NCBI GenBank assembly: GCA_900544405.1
Contig: UQVA01000001.1
Coordinates: forward strand, 186,001-250,000
Source: an uncultured Eubacteriales bacterium
GTDB lineage: Bacteria; Bacillota; Clostridia; Oscillospirales; Oscillospiraceae
Direction of reading: 5' to 3'
DNA length: 64,000 nucleotides
The position numbers and the translations under genes are program-made. The notes below the pieces were generated by a model. That model saw nothing but the letters and a program-made list of their open reading frames with translations. It had not been told where the DNA came from and made no database searches. Below are positions 48,032-56,423 of the stretch, in pieces. Each line of letters begins with the position of its first letter. Position 1 is the stretch's first letter.

Positions 48032-48475
48032 ATGGAACAGAAGCTTTCACTGGAAGCGCTGACGTTGGCGGACATTCAGCCCTCGCAATTCTATATTTCC
48101 GGGGAAAAGCCCCGGCGGGTGCTGACCTGGTTCGACCCGGCGGACCTGCACAATTTTGAACCCTGCCCGGTGCATGAATTCCAGGGGAAAGCCGTGTTCA
48201 CCGACGGTCATACCTGGGCCCGTGCGGCCTACCGAGCGGAGGCATTATCTCTGCAACGACGCCTAGTGGTTTCTGCCGAAACGGTTTACCGAAGCGATGG
48301 CGCTGATCTATATTCCTCCGGGCCGGTATTTCCCGGAATCTATGATCGAAAGAATGATGCAGGTGTTTGCCTGAAGAAACCCGTACAGACCCGGCGTTCT
48401 GGGGACGTTCGTCATTTCTTTAGAGAAAGGCGAATCCTGGATGCGGGAAATAGCGCTATGAAAACGCGCGAATAG
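48032..48475 (+). pseudogene. Decayed chromosomal gene remnant
   Basis: The first about 70 residues read like an intact conserved protein (MEQKLSLEALTLADIQPSQF, VLTWFDPADLHNFEPCPVHE, VFTDGHTWARAAYRAEA). After about base 48250 this frame loses that character. Another frame then reads FLPKRFTEAMALIYIPPGRY and MIERMMQVFA before a stop, a piece of some other gene. GGGAGGG precedes ATG 48032. I read it as a truncated gene joined to a second fragment; the parent families are not recognised. Confidence 0.5.
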
Positions 48476-48755
48476 ATATGACAATTTTGTCCCGGCTCCA
48501 CCAGACAAGATTCATGCGCAAGGGAAAAACGGGACAAATTGGGATGATCTCTTTGCATTTCGATTCAGAGAGAGCAATTGGGAATTTGTAAAATAGCGGG
48601 AAAACACCACTGAATTGGTTGTAGGATCCAGAAAAAATACCTCATTGCGAGGGCTTGCGAAGGAGAAAGCCGATTTTTGTGCAGAAAAACGTATGATGTG
48701 TGCATTCTGACGGAAAAATCCGTAAACCGGGCCTGCGAAACCGGTTTACGGACAG
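48476..48755. other. Gene-free region with a 12-bp dyad
   Basis: No gene seen. TCCGTAAACCGG (48719-48730) and its exact complement (48741-48752) form a perfect dyad just before the terminator of the 4Fe-4S gene. Confidence 0.5.
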
Positions 48756-48787
48756 AAAAAGCCCCGGATACCGGCGGGTATCCGGGG
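48756..48787 (-). terminator. Terminator of the 4Fe-4S protein gene
   Basis: CCCCGGATACC/GGTATCCGGGG stem, then CTTTTTCTG on the minus strand, just after the stop at 48795. Confidence 0.85.
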
Positions 48788-48794
48788 TGGAGTT

Positions 48795-49484
48795 TTATGC
48801 TTTCCGGGAGAGAATATTGCCGTCCAGAGTGAAGGTCACGACCTCCAGCGGTATGTCTTTTCCGGCGTTGGCCAGGGCGGTCCGCACGGCCCGTTCTAAG
48901 CCACCGCAGCAGGGGACCTCCATGCGGGTGACGGTGACGGAACGAATTTCGTTGGACCGGAGAATGGCGGTGAGCTTTTCGGAATAGTCCCCTTCGTCCA
49001 GCTTCGGGCAGCCGATCAGTGTGACCTTCCCGGCCATAAAGCCGCTGTGGAAGTTTGCGTAGGCGTAGGCGGAACAATCGGCGGCAACCAGTAAATCGGC
49101 GCCCCGGAAATACGGCGCATTTACAGGCACCAGACGGAGCTGACAGGGCCATTGGGCCAGCTGAGAGCCGCCGGATACAGCTGCCGCTGCCGGAGCGGGG
49201 TGGAAGCTGTGGAGGGCGTGGCCGGGGCAGCCGCCGGAATGGGCCTTCTGCCGCTTGCTTTCCAGCACGGCGGCTTCATTGTAGGCGGGGGCTTCCCGTT
49301 CCACGAAGGAAATGGCATCCACCGGGCAGGCGGGCAGACAGTCGCCCAGGCCGTCGCAGTAGTCCTCCCGCATGAGCTTCGCCTTGCCGTCCACCATGGC
49401 GATGGCTCCCTCGTGGCAGGCAGCGGCGCAGAGACCGCAGCCGGTGCATTTTTCTTCATCGATATGAATGATGCGTCGAATCAT
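48795..49484 (-). CDS. 4Fe-4S ferredoxin-domain protein
   Basis: 229 residues. An N-terminal two-cluster ferredoxin module (about 1-60) has the classical CTGCGLCAAACHEG and a second, looser set in DYCDGLGDCLPACP. The C-terminal about 130 residues form an uncharacterised domain with CPGHA, LIGCPKLDEGDYSEKL and PCCGGLERAV. It is the last gene of an operon with a Cys-rich protein and a zinc-ribbon protein, under a Crp/Fnr-type site, so an anaerobic or nitrosative-stress redox role is a fair guess. Confidence 0.85.
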   Translation of the reverse strand: MIRRIIHIDEEKCTGCGLCAAACHEGAIAMVDGKAKLMREDYCDGLGDCLPACPVDAISFVEREAPAYNEAAVLESKRQKAHSGGCPGHALHSFHPAPAAAAVSGGSQLAQWPCQLRLVPVNAPYFRGADLLVAADCSAYAYANFHSGFMAGKVTLIGCPKLDEGDYSEKLTAILRSNEIRSVTVTRMEVPCCGGLERAVRTALANAGKDIPLEVVTFTLDGNILSRKA

Positions 49485-49511
49485 CGTAAAAACTCCTTGT
49501 GTGTGATAAAT

Positions 49512-49931
49512 TCAGCCCAGTTCTTCGGATAATTCCCGAAGATAGGCTTCGCCAAAGTTCAGAATTCCAATGCCAATCAGAACCCTGGGCAGGGCCTCGC
49601 AGGGCCCCTTGTTTGCCTTTTCTATGGCCCTATCCAGCAAAGCCAGCTTGATCTCCCGTTCGTTTTCCGGGTCCTGGGCAAGCAAATCCAGGTCAAAATC
49701 ATCGTTTTTTCCGCAGGGATGGGTACACCGGGCACAGTCTGGGGCCAGTTGGGCCTTCATGGCGTGAATGGCCGGAACCTGACGGTCGCAGGTGTCCGGT
49801 TCCCGGCGGCACAGGACCAGCCCGGAGCGCAGGACCTCCCGGACCTGAAGGCTAAGCAGGTGGGGATTTCCGTCCGTCACCCGTGCCAGACCGATGAGCG
49901 CCCCCACGAAATGCTCTTGGGCCGGGGTCAT
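49512..49931 (-). CDS. Cys-containing hypothetical protein, 139 aa
   Basis: Helical protein with a Cys cluster CARCTHPCG (about 73-81) and two single Cys upstream (LCRREPDTCD). The clustered Cys could hold a metal centre. Overlaps the zinc-ribbon gene stop (ATGA) and lies 27 bp before the 4Fe-4S gene. No family recognised. Confidence 0.75.
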   Translation of the reverse strand: MTPAQEHFVGALIGLARVTDGNPHLLSLQVREVLRSGLVLCRREPDTCDRQVPAIHAMKAQLAPDCARCTHPCGKNDDFDLDLLAQDPENEREIKLALLDRAIEKANKGPCEALPRVLIGIGILNFGEAYLRELSEELG

Positions 49932-50185
49932 TTTTTCGCCCCCCGCTTCTGATTGGCGGCGATTTCCATCATCCGCTCGTACATTTCATCGCCCACACAT
50001 TTTCGGGCATACTTACACCACTGTACGCAGCTTAAAGAGTCGTTATAGGCAATAAAACCGCATTTCTCGCAGGTCACCTGAGTGTCCGTGGAGAAAATCT
50101 CAATAATAGAGCCGCAGTTAGGGCAGATCTTTTCTTCCAACGTGGGCGTCCGGGGCTTGCCCTGGCAGCCTTCCATGATCGTCAT
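49928..50185 (-). CDS. Zinc-ribbon protein, 85 aa
   Basis: Two CxxC pairs (ICPNCGS, CEKCGF) make a zinc ribbon; a further Cys set (SCVQWCKYARKCVGDE) follows. ATG 50185 lies seven bases after GGAGGTG; an earlier in-frame TTG at 50191 is less well placed. First gene of the three-gene operon driven from 50216-50257. Confidence 0.82.
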   Translation of the reverse strand: MTIMEGCQGKPRTPTLEEKICPNCGSIIEIFSTDTQVTCEKCGFIAYNDSLSCVQWCKYARKCVGDEMYERMMEIAANQKRGAKK

Positions 50186-50215
50186 GTCCAAGCACCTCCT
50201 TGATTTTCTAAGGAT

Positions 50216-50221
50216 ATTATA
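50216..50221 (-). promoter_or_regulatory. -10 box of the zinc-ribbon/4Fe-4S operon
   Basis: Perfect TATAAT on the minus strand with no recognisable -35 at 17 bp (AGACAA), the pattern of an activator-dependent promoter. Predicted start near 50209. Confidence 0.65.
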
Positions 50222-50243
50222 CCATACTGAAGCTAATTTGTCT

Positions 50244-50257
50244 GTTGAAATTTCAAC
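50244..50257. promoter_or_regulatory. Crp/Fnr-type operator
   Basis: Perfect 14-bp palindrome GTTGAAATTTCAAC with TTGA/TCAA half-sites. Its centre (50250.5) is about 41.5 bp from the predicted start of the minus-strand operon, the class II activator position. It also lies 16 bp before the Crp/Fnr-like gene, so it may control both directions. Confidence 0.7.
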
Positions 50258-50272
50258 ATGGGAGGGAAAATA

Positions 50273-50563
50273 ATGAATAAAAACGAAGAAAAAGTCCTCC
50301 TGATCTGTCCGTTATTTGCGGACGTCGGCTCGGAGGACCTGAGTGCCGTGTCGGCCCGTCAGGGTGCACGGCGCATGGATGTGAAGAAGGGGCAGACTGT
50401 CCTTCAGCGAGGGAGAACCGGTCCTTTTGTGGGCGTTATTCTGTCCGGGGCGCTGGAGTTGGTCTGCACAGACTCTTTCGGAAAACTGACCGGGGAAAGA
50501 GTTGTTTCCGCAAAGAAAAATGTGTTTATCCTCCGGGACGCATCCACCTTGCTTGTTCGCTGA
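50273..50563 (+). pseudogene. Truncated Crp/Fnr-family regulator
   Basis: 96 residues covering the start of a cyclic-nucleotide-binding-like sensor domain (ICPLFADVGSEDLSAVSA, KGQTVLQRGRTGPFVGVILS, GALELV). Family members are about 220 residues; the rest of the barrel, the dimer helix and the HTH are gone. The last about 38 bp run into the convergent response-regulator gene. ATG 50273 follows GGAGGG. It is probably a remnant after a deletion or insertion, so the operator beside it may now be served by another regulator. Confidence 0.75.
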
Positions 50564-51248
50564 TGACCTGGGCCAGCCGGGCGATGAACAATTTGTTGGT
50601 GGGACATTCGGAGCCTGTGCCAAAATAGCTGTTCCAGAGAATGGGATTCCGCTCGACCCATGCGTCCTGGATGGCAGAGCGGATGGAGCGTTCCACACTT
50701 TTGGAGTTTCCAATGCCCAAAAAACGTGCAATGGACGGATATAACTCCTTGGAGAGGCTCTGCTGGGGATCATGAGCATAAAGGGGGATACCTGTTAAAA
50801 GGGCCCGGAACCCGTCCCGTTTGGGGGATAGGCCCAAAACCTGCATGATGTGGCCGGAAATGGCGTCCGGGGTATTCGGGACATCCAGGGAAGCGGTTTG
50901 ACGGAGCATATTTTTCAGATGCCCCACGATCACCGGAACGCTGCATGGTTTCATGAGCAGGTATCCGACCCCCATATCCGACAGATACCGTCGGACATAT
51001 CCGCTGGAAAAGCCCGTAATGACCAGAACGCAGGGCGGCAGGTGCTGGATGTGCAGTCGCAGCAGGGAAAGACCGTCCAGCCCGGAAAGGCACAGGTCCA
51101 GGACCATCGCATCGAAAGCCATCGAGGAGAGGAACAGCGATGCTTCCGTGGCATCTTCGGCGTAATACACTTCGTATTGCCCCTCCAGAGCGGCCAGTAA
51201 GGGCCGCCTGTATTCTTCTTCCGCTTCTACGATGAGGACCTTCCGCAT
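50526..51248 (-). CDS. Response regulator with Spo0A-type C-terminal domain
   Basis: 240 residues: receiver domain (1 to about 120) with phospho-acceptor Asp51 (VLDLCLSGLDG) and Lys in LLMKPCSVP. The C-terminal about 110 residues are of Spo0A-C type (HIMQVLGLSPKRDGF, LYPSIARFLGIGNSKSVERS, CPTNKLFIARL). The acidic pocket near the N-terminus reads VEAEEEY, so Glu replaces the usual Asp pair. Not necessarily Spo0A itself; no histidine kinase is adjacent. ATG 51248 follows AAAGGGAT. Confidence 0.85.
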   Translation of the reverse strand: MRKVLIVEAEEEYRRPLLAALEGQYEVYYAEDATEASLFLSSMAFDAMVLDLCLSGLDGLSLLRLHIQHLPPCVLVITGFSSGYVRRYLSDMGVGYLLMKPCSVPVIVGHLKNMLRQTASLDVPNTPDAISGHIMQVLGLSPKRDGFRALLTGIPLYAHDPQQSLSKELYPSIARFLGIGNSKSVERSIRSAIQDAWVERNPILWNSYFGTGSECPTNKLFIARLAQVISEQARWMRPGG

Positions 51249-51452
51249 GGTGTTTGCATCCCTTTCACAAAAATATGCAAAAAAGGATACCACAAAACGT
51301 GCATAAATTCAATCCGACCCCGGATGGACGCAGAAATGAACTCCCATGAAAACTGCACAACGATTTTAATACACGATATTAAATTCCATAATACGCCGGT
51401 GGATAAGAGGAAATATGAAGATTCACCGTGATTTGAATTGATTGTATAAAAG

Positions 51453-51485
51453 AGCGTTCCGCAGGGGGAGCCCTGCGGAACGCTT
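51453..51485 (-). terminator. Terminator of yfhO-like gene
   Basis: AGCGTTCCGCAGGG/CCCTGCGGAACGCT stem, then CTTTTATAC on the minus strand, 21 bp past the stop at 51506. The rest of 51249-51505 shows no gene. Confidence 0.85.
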
Positions 51486-51505
51486 TTGTATGGGGTAACG
51501 TTTGT

Positions 51506-54196
51506 TTATTTCTTCCGGGCTTCGTAACGGCCGGTGGCCTTCTGGGGCTTACGGCACAGATAGAGCATTACGCCGAACATCACGAAGCAGACCAGACTGA
51601 TCTTCCACCCCAGAGTGAAAGCGGTATTGTAATAGGTAAAGGTAACGGTGTGTTCCCCGGCGGACAGGGGAATGGCGATCATGGCCCCGCCGACCAAAGT
51701 CACGGCAGCAGGGGAGCCGTCCACGCTGATCTTCCAGTTGCCGTTCTGGGGAACGGAGGTGTAGAGAAGACCATCTCGGTTGCAGGTGATGCTGCCAGAC
51801 AGCTTCGTGGCCGAGAAGGTGGAGGGGTCATAAGTGGATGCAGAGAGAACATCGTAAGCCTGCCGGAGCATGGCCTCGTCCAGCACGGCGGCCAGCACGG
51901 TAATGGAGCCGTTCTTTCCGGCGGTGCAGTCCAGCCGAATCTCTACATTGTCGCCCTTCTGGATCTGGCACACGCTGAGCATCAAGGGCAGGGAATAACT
52001 CTTGGAGTAAATCTCTGTGCCGTTGACGCTGACCCGGTAGCTGTTCCGGGCGGACAGGTTCAGATCGATGCAGAGCAGCCCGTCCCGGTCCGGGGAGTAG
52101 GTGTAGACCACCGTGCCGTCGCTGCCGGAGCAGGTGTAGGAACTGCTGCCCAGGGAGGACTGGGAGGAAATGACCGCACCGCCCTCGGCGGACACGTTCA
52201 ACGTTTCACTGCCCAGCACGTTCCAGGCGTTGCCCACCCCGGAGGCGGCGGTCAGCAGCCGGTTCTGGAAGGTGAAGTTGTCCACATTGCTGTTCCAGTC
52301 CAGGTCGGAAAGCTCGCTGTTGGCCAGGAAGCCCAGGGGCAGATAGGCGTTGTTTTCCAGCAGGTACACGTCGCCATAATGATGGACCTCCGTGAAGTAA
52401 TTATTTTCCTTCATGGCTGAGGACCCGCCACGCTCCAGCATATACTTGAGCCCCAGGAACAGGTTGTTGATGGGAGAACTTTCCTCGAAGCAGTAGCGGT
52501 TATAGGTATTCTTGGCCCCGTAGCCCAGCCGCTGCATGAATTCCGTCACATGGACGTTGGCGGAACTGGTGAAGGTGGAAATGCCGTTGTAGCCGTTCAA
52601 AGCTCCATCGTTCAGGGTCTGGGAGTGGGTGACTTCCGCCCGGTAGAAGGGAGTATTGCTTTCCCGCTCGTCCATGTAGCGAATCATGGAGGCGGCGTAG
52701 GTGGTCCCGGTGGGATAGTTGGCAGCATAAGTGGCCGGGAAGCGGACCCCAAAATTTACCACATTCACTGCCACTTCCAGCAGCATCATGCCCAGGAACA
52801 CCCCGGAAGCGGTGCGGCGGTTGCCGATTTCCCGGAGGAGATACCTTTTCCGCACCTCCGGGTCCTCTTCGGTGGGGGCCGTCTCCTTTTTCAGGAACAG
52901 CAGGAACATGACGGTATAGAATACCAGAAACACGCCGTTATAGGCCAGAAACACCGGGTCCGTCCGCTTGTCCGAGCAGGCAAAGAGCAGGGCCGCCATG
53001 GCGGTGCTCAGCAGCACCTGCCAGCTCTGGAACTGCCGCCGGAGGGTGTAGGCCCGGTAGGCCTGGACCAGCAGCACGAAGCTGAACAGGAAGCTGAACC
53101 GGTAGGGGATCATGTTGGTGAAGTGGAAGCCGTGCCAGATGTAGTCCAGCTGCCGCAGAATAAAGCTGAGCATGAAGAAGATCAGCATCCCCAGGGAGCA
53201 GAGCTTTTCCCGCAGCTTGATCTTGGGGCTGGTGAGGCTCAGGCAGGCCAGCATGACCGTGGCCACGCCGCAGTACAGGTTCGGCAGACCCTCCTTGAAG
53301 GTGGGTTCCAGGCCGCCGCCCATGTTGCCCGCCACCTGCCGCATGGCATCCAGCAATCCCTTCCAGGTGTTGGAAGATGCGATATTCAGCTTGAAGCCAT
53401 GGGGGAACTGGTTTACGCTGGACTGAGTTTGCTGCAATGCCGACAGGGCGGGCAGTTCCAGAATGGCGGTCATGCCGATGGCCAGAGCGGAGAACAGGGC
53501 CATCCGCAGCAGGTCCTCAAAGAACCGGCTTGCCTTCTTGCAGCAGAGGATCTCATAGACGAAGAAGCACAGCAGCACGAAAATGCAGGTGAAGAAGCCG
53601 ATGTAATAGTTGGCGAAAATGGACAGGAACAGGGTCAGGGTGTACAGGGCGAAGCGGTTCTGCCGCAGCATCTGCACCATGCCCAGCATCACGAGAGGCA
53701 GCAGGGCAAAGGTATCCAGCCACATGACGTTCCACTGATACCCCAGCGCCCAGGCACACAGGCCGTAAAAGCTGCCGAAAAGAATCAGGGAAGCGTCATT
53801 TTTCCGGAAAATGGCTTTCAGGAAAATGGCAAAAAAGCAACTGGCAAGCCCTAACTTGATGGGCACCAGCAGGGAGAAATACCCCAGCAGCCACCCCTCC
53901 GGCAGCAGCACGCTGACGAGATTCAGCGGCGAGGCCAGATAGTAGGAGATAAGGCCCAGATAGTCCATGCCCAGACCCACGCTCCAGGTGTAGAGCAGTC
54001 CGCTGCCGGAGCGGATGGCCTTCCGGAAGGCCACGAAGAAGGGATAATACTGGTGGTACATATCCGAGTAGAGCATGGAATACTGCCCGAAGGGCGCATA
54101 CCCGCCGATGATCATGACCGTCAGCAGCCCTACAAAGGGCAGGGCAAAGGCAAGGGCCGGGTAATTCCACTTTCGATTCTGTCCGTTCAAACGCAT
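51506..54196 (-). CDS. YfhO-family membrane protein
   Basis: 896 residues: about a dozen membrane spans in the first 500 residues (GT-C-like fold, with YSDMYHQYYPFF in the first outer loop), then a large extracytoplasmic domain, one span and a basic tail (YLCRKPQKATGRYEARKK). YfhO proteins add sugars to lipoteichoic acid or related polymers in Bacillus and Listeria. The divergent neighbour is an LTA-synthase-like gene, which supports a cell-envelope polymer role. Confidence 0.88.
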   Translation of the reverse strand: MRLNGQNRKWNYPALAFALPFVGLLTVMIIGGYAPFGQYSMLYSDMYHQYYPFFVAFRKAIRSGSGLLYTWSVGLGMDYLGLISYYLASPLNLVSVLLPEGWLLGYFSLLVPIKLGLASCFFAIFLKAIFRKNDASLILFGSFYGLCAWALGYQWNVMWLDTFALLPLVMLGMVQMLRQNRFALYTLTLFLSIFANYYIGFFTCIFVLLCFFVYEILCCKKASRFFEDLLRMALFSALAIGMTAILELPALSALQQTQSSVNQFPHGFKLNIASSNTWKGLLDAMRQVAGNMGGGLEPTFKEGLPNLYCGVATVMLACLSLTSPKIKLREKLCSLGMLIFFMLSFILRQLDYIWHGFHFTNMIPYRFSFLFSFVLLVQAYRAYTLRRQFQSWQVLLSTAMAALLFACSDKRTDPVFLAYNGVFLVFYTVMFLLFLKKETAPTEEDPEVRKRYLLREIGNRRTASGVFLGMMLLEVAVNVVNFGVRFPATYAANYPTGTTYAASMIRYMDERESNTPFYRAEVTHSQTLNDGALNGYNGISTFTSSANVHVTEFMQRLGYGAKNTYNRYCFEESSPINNLFLGLKYMLERGGSSAMKENNYFTEVHHYGDVYLLENNAYLPLGFLANSELSDLDWNSNVDNFTFQNRLLTAASGVGNAWNVLGSETLNVSAEGGAVISSQSSLGSSSYTCSGSDGTVVYTYSPDRDGLLCIDLNLSARNSYRVSVNGTEIYSKSYSLPLMLSVCQIQKGDNVEIRLDCTAGKNGSITVLAAVLDEAMLRQAYDVLSASTYDPSTFSATKLSGSITCNRDGLLYTSVPQNGNWKISVDGSPAAVTLVGGAMIAIPLSAGEHTVTFTYYNTAFTLGWKISLVCFVMFGVMLYLCRKPQKATGRYEARKK

Positions 54197-54233
54197 GGCG
54201 CTTTTCCCCCAACACTTATTAGATCGTGCAGAT

Positions 54234-54262
54234 AGTATATCACGGCAAGTGCCGGGGGTAAA
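54234..54262 (-). promoter_or_regulatory. Promoter of the yfhO-like gene
   Basis: -35 TTTACC (54262-54257), 17-bp spacer, -10 TATACT (54239-54234) on the minus strand; moderate match. Confidence 0.5.
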
Positions 54263-54320
54263 GGGCCAATGCGAAAAAATGCGGTCCTTAAGAAAAGATT
54301 AAATTTTTCATCTGCCTGAC

Positions 54321-54349
54321 TTGACAGAAATGGCTTGGATGTATATAAT
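54321..54349 (+). promoter_or_regulatory. Consensus promoter of the LTA-synthase-like gene
   Basis: Perfect TTGACA, 17-bp spacer, perfect TATAAT. The predicted start near 54356 excludes in-frame starts further upstream and supports ATG 54387. Confidence 0.88.
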
Positions 54350-54386
54350 TCGTGCCATGAGTGAGAAAAAGAGAGGAAGAGGTCCT

Positions 54387-56306
54387 ATGTCGGCACATAC
54401 GCCGCTTTCACAGGAGAAAAAGAAGAAATTGAAAACGCTGGGCGGTCTGGCGGGGGCGTATCTCCTGCCGGAATTTGTTGCCTTCTGCTTTCTGGAGTTG
54501 GGACCGGCGATTTTCGACGGGGCGGGGATGACCCTGTGGCCCATGGCCTTCGGGCTGATGTGGGCGATTTGCTGGACGGCTCTGCTGACCCTGCTGCCCC
54601 GGCGGGCCGGGCGCATCGTGTTCGGCATCAGCTACTATATTCTGACCATTTACGCCCTGGTGGAAACGGGCTACTACTTATTATTCGGGGAAATGCTCTG
54701 GCTTTCGGATTTCCGCTATGCTTCGGAAGGCTCCGATTATCTGAGCGTCCTGCTGGAATACCCCTGGACCTGGTGGCTTGGGGCGGCGGGCATGATCCTT
54801 CTGGGCGTGCTTGTCCTGCGGAAATTCCCGGAATTTTCCAGGAAAAAGCGGGAGAAATACATTGCCTCCGGGGCCTTGGCGGCGGGAATCCTGACGCTTT
54901 TCGTTCTTCCTTATGCCGTATTCCTGGGGGACCGGCACATCCGCTTCTCCGGCTCGGATTTTGGTAGGTCCCAGGCATCTCAGGCGGCGTACGAGGATAT
55001 GTTCAACGCCTACCGGCTCTATCGCATCTGCGGACTTTCCCAGACCGGGGCCAAGGACTTACTGGAAAACCAGATGTTCCCCCGGATGCCCTGGTACACC
55101 AACGGCCGGGAGCATACCTGGCAGACTATTGACGAGTATTTTGAGAGCCGCCCGGAACACCTGGCCAACGCCATGACCGGCAAGCTGGCGGGAAAGAACG
55201 TGATTCTTGTGCTGATGGAATCCATGGATGACTGGGCCATCGGGGAGAACACCCCGACCATCTGTCGCCTGATGGAGGAAGGCGTGAATTTCACGAACTT
55301 CTACACCCCCGGCTACGGCGGTGTTCGGACCTTCAATTCCGAGTTCTGCATGAACACCGGCTCCTTCCTGTCCAGTGCCGGGGGCTATGCCTTCGACTAT
55401 GTGACCAACGACTTTTCCCAGTCCCTGGCCCACCGGCTCACGGATGCAGGATATTCCGCACTGGAATTTCACTATAATTCCCCGGATTTTTACAGCCGCG
55501 GCGTCTTTGCTCCAGCCTTGGGCTATGAGCGCTATGTGTCCTTCGAGGACTATGTGGAGGACGAGGACGATCTGTTCAGCGACACGACGGTGTTTGAAAA
55601 TGCCGCCCTTTCGGACCTGTTTTTCCGGAAAACGGACCTGCGGTTCAACTTCTATGTGACCCGTTCCGCCCACCTGAGTTATACCTACAATGAAGTCCTC
55701 AGCGATTGGGGCCTGAAGCAGTACCCGGAGTATAAGGGCCTCACCGGCAACGAGGAGACCGACTGCATGATGCTGAAAGCCCGGCTGGTGGACGATTTCT
55801 TCGCCCGGCTCCTGAAGGAACTGGAACAGCGTGGGGAATTGGAAAACACCGTCATTGTGGGCGTTACGGACCATTACAGCTACGGCATCCAGGACCATGA
55901 TTTGCTGTTGGAGGTCTCCGGGGTGGACGACGATCTGCTGCTGGAAAAGACTCCCTGCTTCATCTGGAGCGCCGGATTGGAGCATCAGGCGGTGGACAAG
56001 ACCCTGAACACCTCGGACCTGCTGCCGACCCTGCTGAATCTGCTGGGTGTGGACAGCGAATACAACTATCTGGGCCGGGACGCCTTTGACAGCAGCTATC
56101 CGGGCTACGCCGTGTTCCCGGACGGCAGCTGGGTCAGCCAGGGGGTGGCCTATAACGTCACCAACGGCCGGGTGATGGTCCTCAGCGACGATGCGCCCGC
56201 CATGGACCGCCAGCGCCGCAAGACCATGAACGAGATTGCTGCTACATTTATCAAAATCAACAACCTGATCCTGGAAGGGGATTACTACCTTTCCCAGGAC
56301 GAATGA
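54387..56306 (+). CDS. LTA-synthase-like sulfatase-family protein
   Basis: 639 residues: about five membrane spans (to about 190), then an alkaline-phosphatase/sulfatase-type outer domain. Metal and nucleophile motifs: VILVLMESMDDW, the Thr in GVRTFNSEFC and VTDHYSYG. Such enzymes polymerise glycerol-phosphate onto a glycolipid anchor. ATG 54387 is preceded by GGAAGAGG; an ATG at 54357 would be nearly leaderless. Divergent from the YfhO-type gene, 190 bp apart. Confidence 0.87.
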   Translation: MSAHTPLSQEKKKKLKTLGGLAGAYLLPEFVAFCFLELGPAIFDGAGMTLWPMAFGLMWAICWTALLTLLPRRAGRIVFGISYYILTIYALVETGYYLLFGEMLWLSDFRYASEGSDYLSVLLEYPWTWWLGAAGMILLGVLVLRKFPEFSRKKREKYIASGALAAGILTLFVLPYAVFLGDRHIRFSGSDFGRSQASQAAYEDMFNAYRLYRICGLSQTGAKDLLENQMFPRMPWYTNGREHTWQTIDEYFESRPEHLANAMTGKLAGKNVILVLMESMDDWAIGENTPTICRLMEEGVNFTNFYTPGYGGVRTFNSEFCMNTGSFLSSAGGYAFDYVTNDFSQSLAHRLTDAGYSALEFHYNSPDFYSRGVFAPALGYERYVSFEDYVEDEDDLFSDTTVFENAALSDLFFRKTDLRFNFYVTRSAHLSYTYNEVLSDWGLKQYPEYKGLTGNEETDCMMLKARLVDDFFARLLKELEQRGELENTVIVGVTDHYSYGIQDHDLLLEVSGVDDDLLLEKTPCFIWSAGLEHQAVDKTLNTSDLLPTLLNLLGVDSEYNYLGRDAFDSSYPGYAVFPDGSWVSQGVAYNVTNGRVMVLSDDAPAMDRQRRKTMNEIAATFIKINNLILEGDYYLSQDE

Positions 56307-56353
56307 TTGAGCGCCGCCGGAGGTCCCGGCGGCGCCTTTTTGGAAGAATCCTG

Positions 56354-56381
56354 TTGCGTTTTGCGTTTCGTTTGGTATAAT
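56354..56381 (+). promoter_or_regulatory. Promoter of galT
   Basis: TTGCGT (56354-56359), 16-bp spacer, perfect TATAAT (56376-56381), 42 bp before the galT start. Confidence 0.65.
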
Positions 56382-56423
56382 AGAGAAAAATGCCGGGTTT
56401 CCCGGCCACAGGAGGAAGCATTT

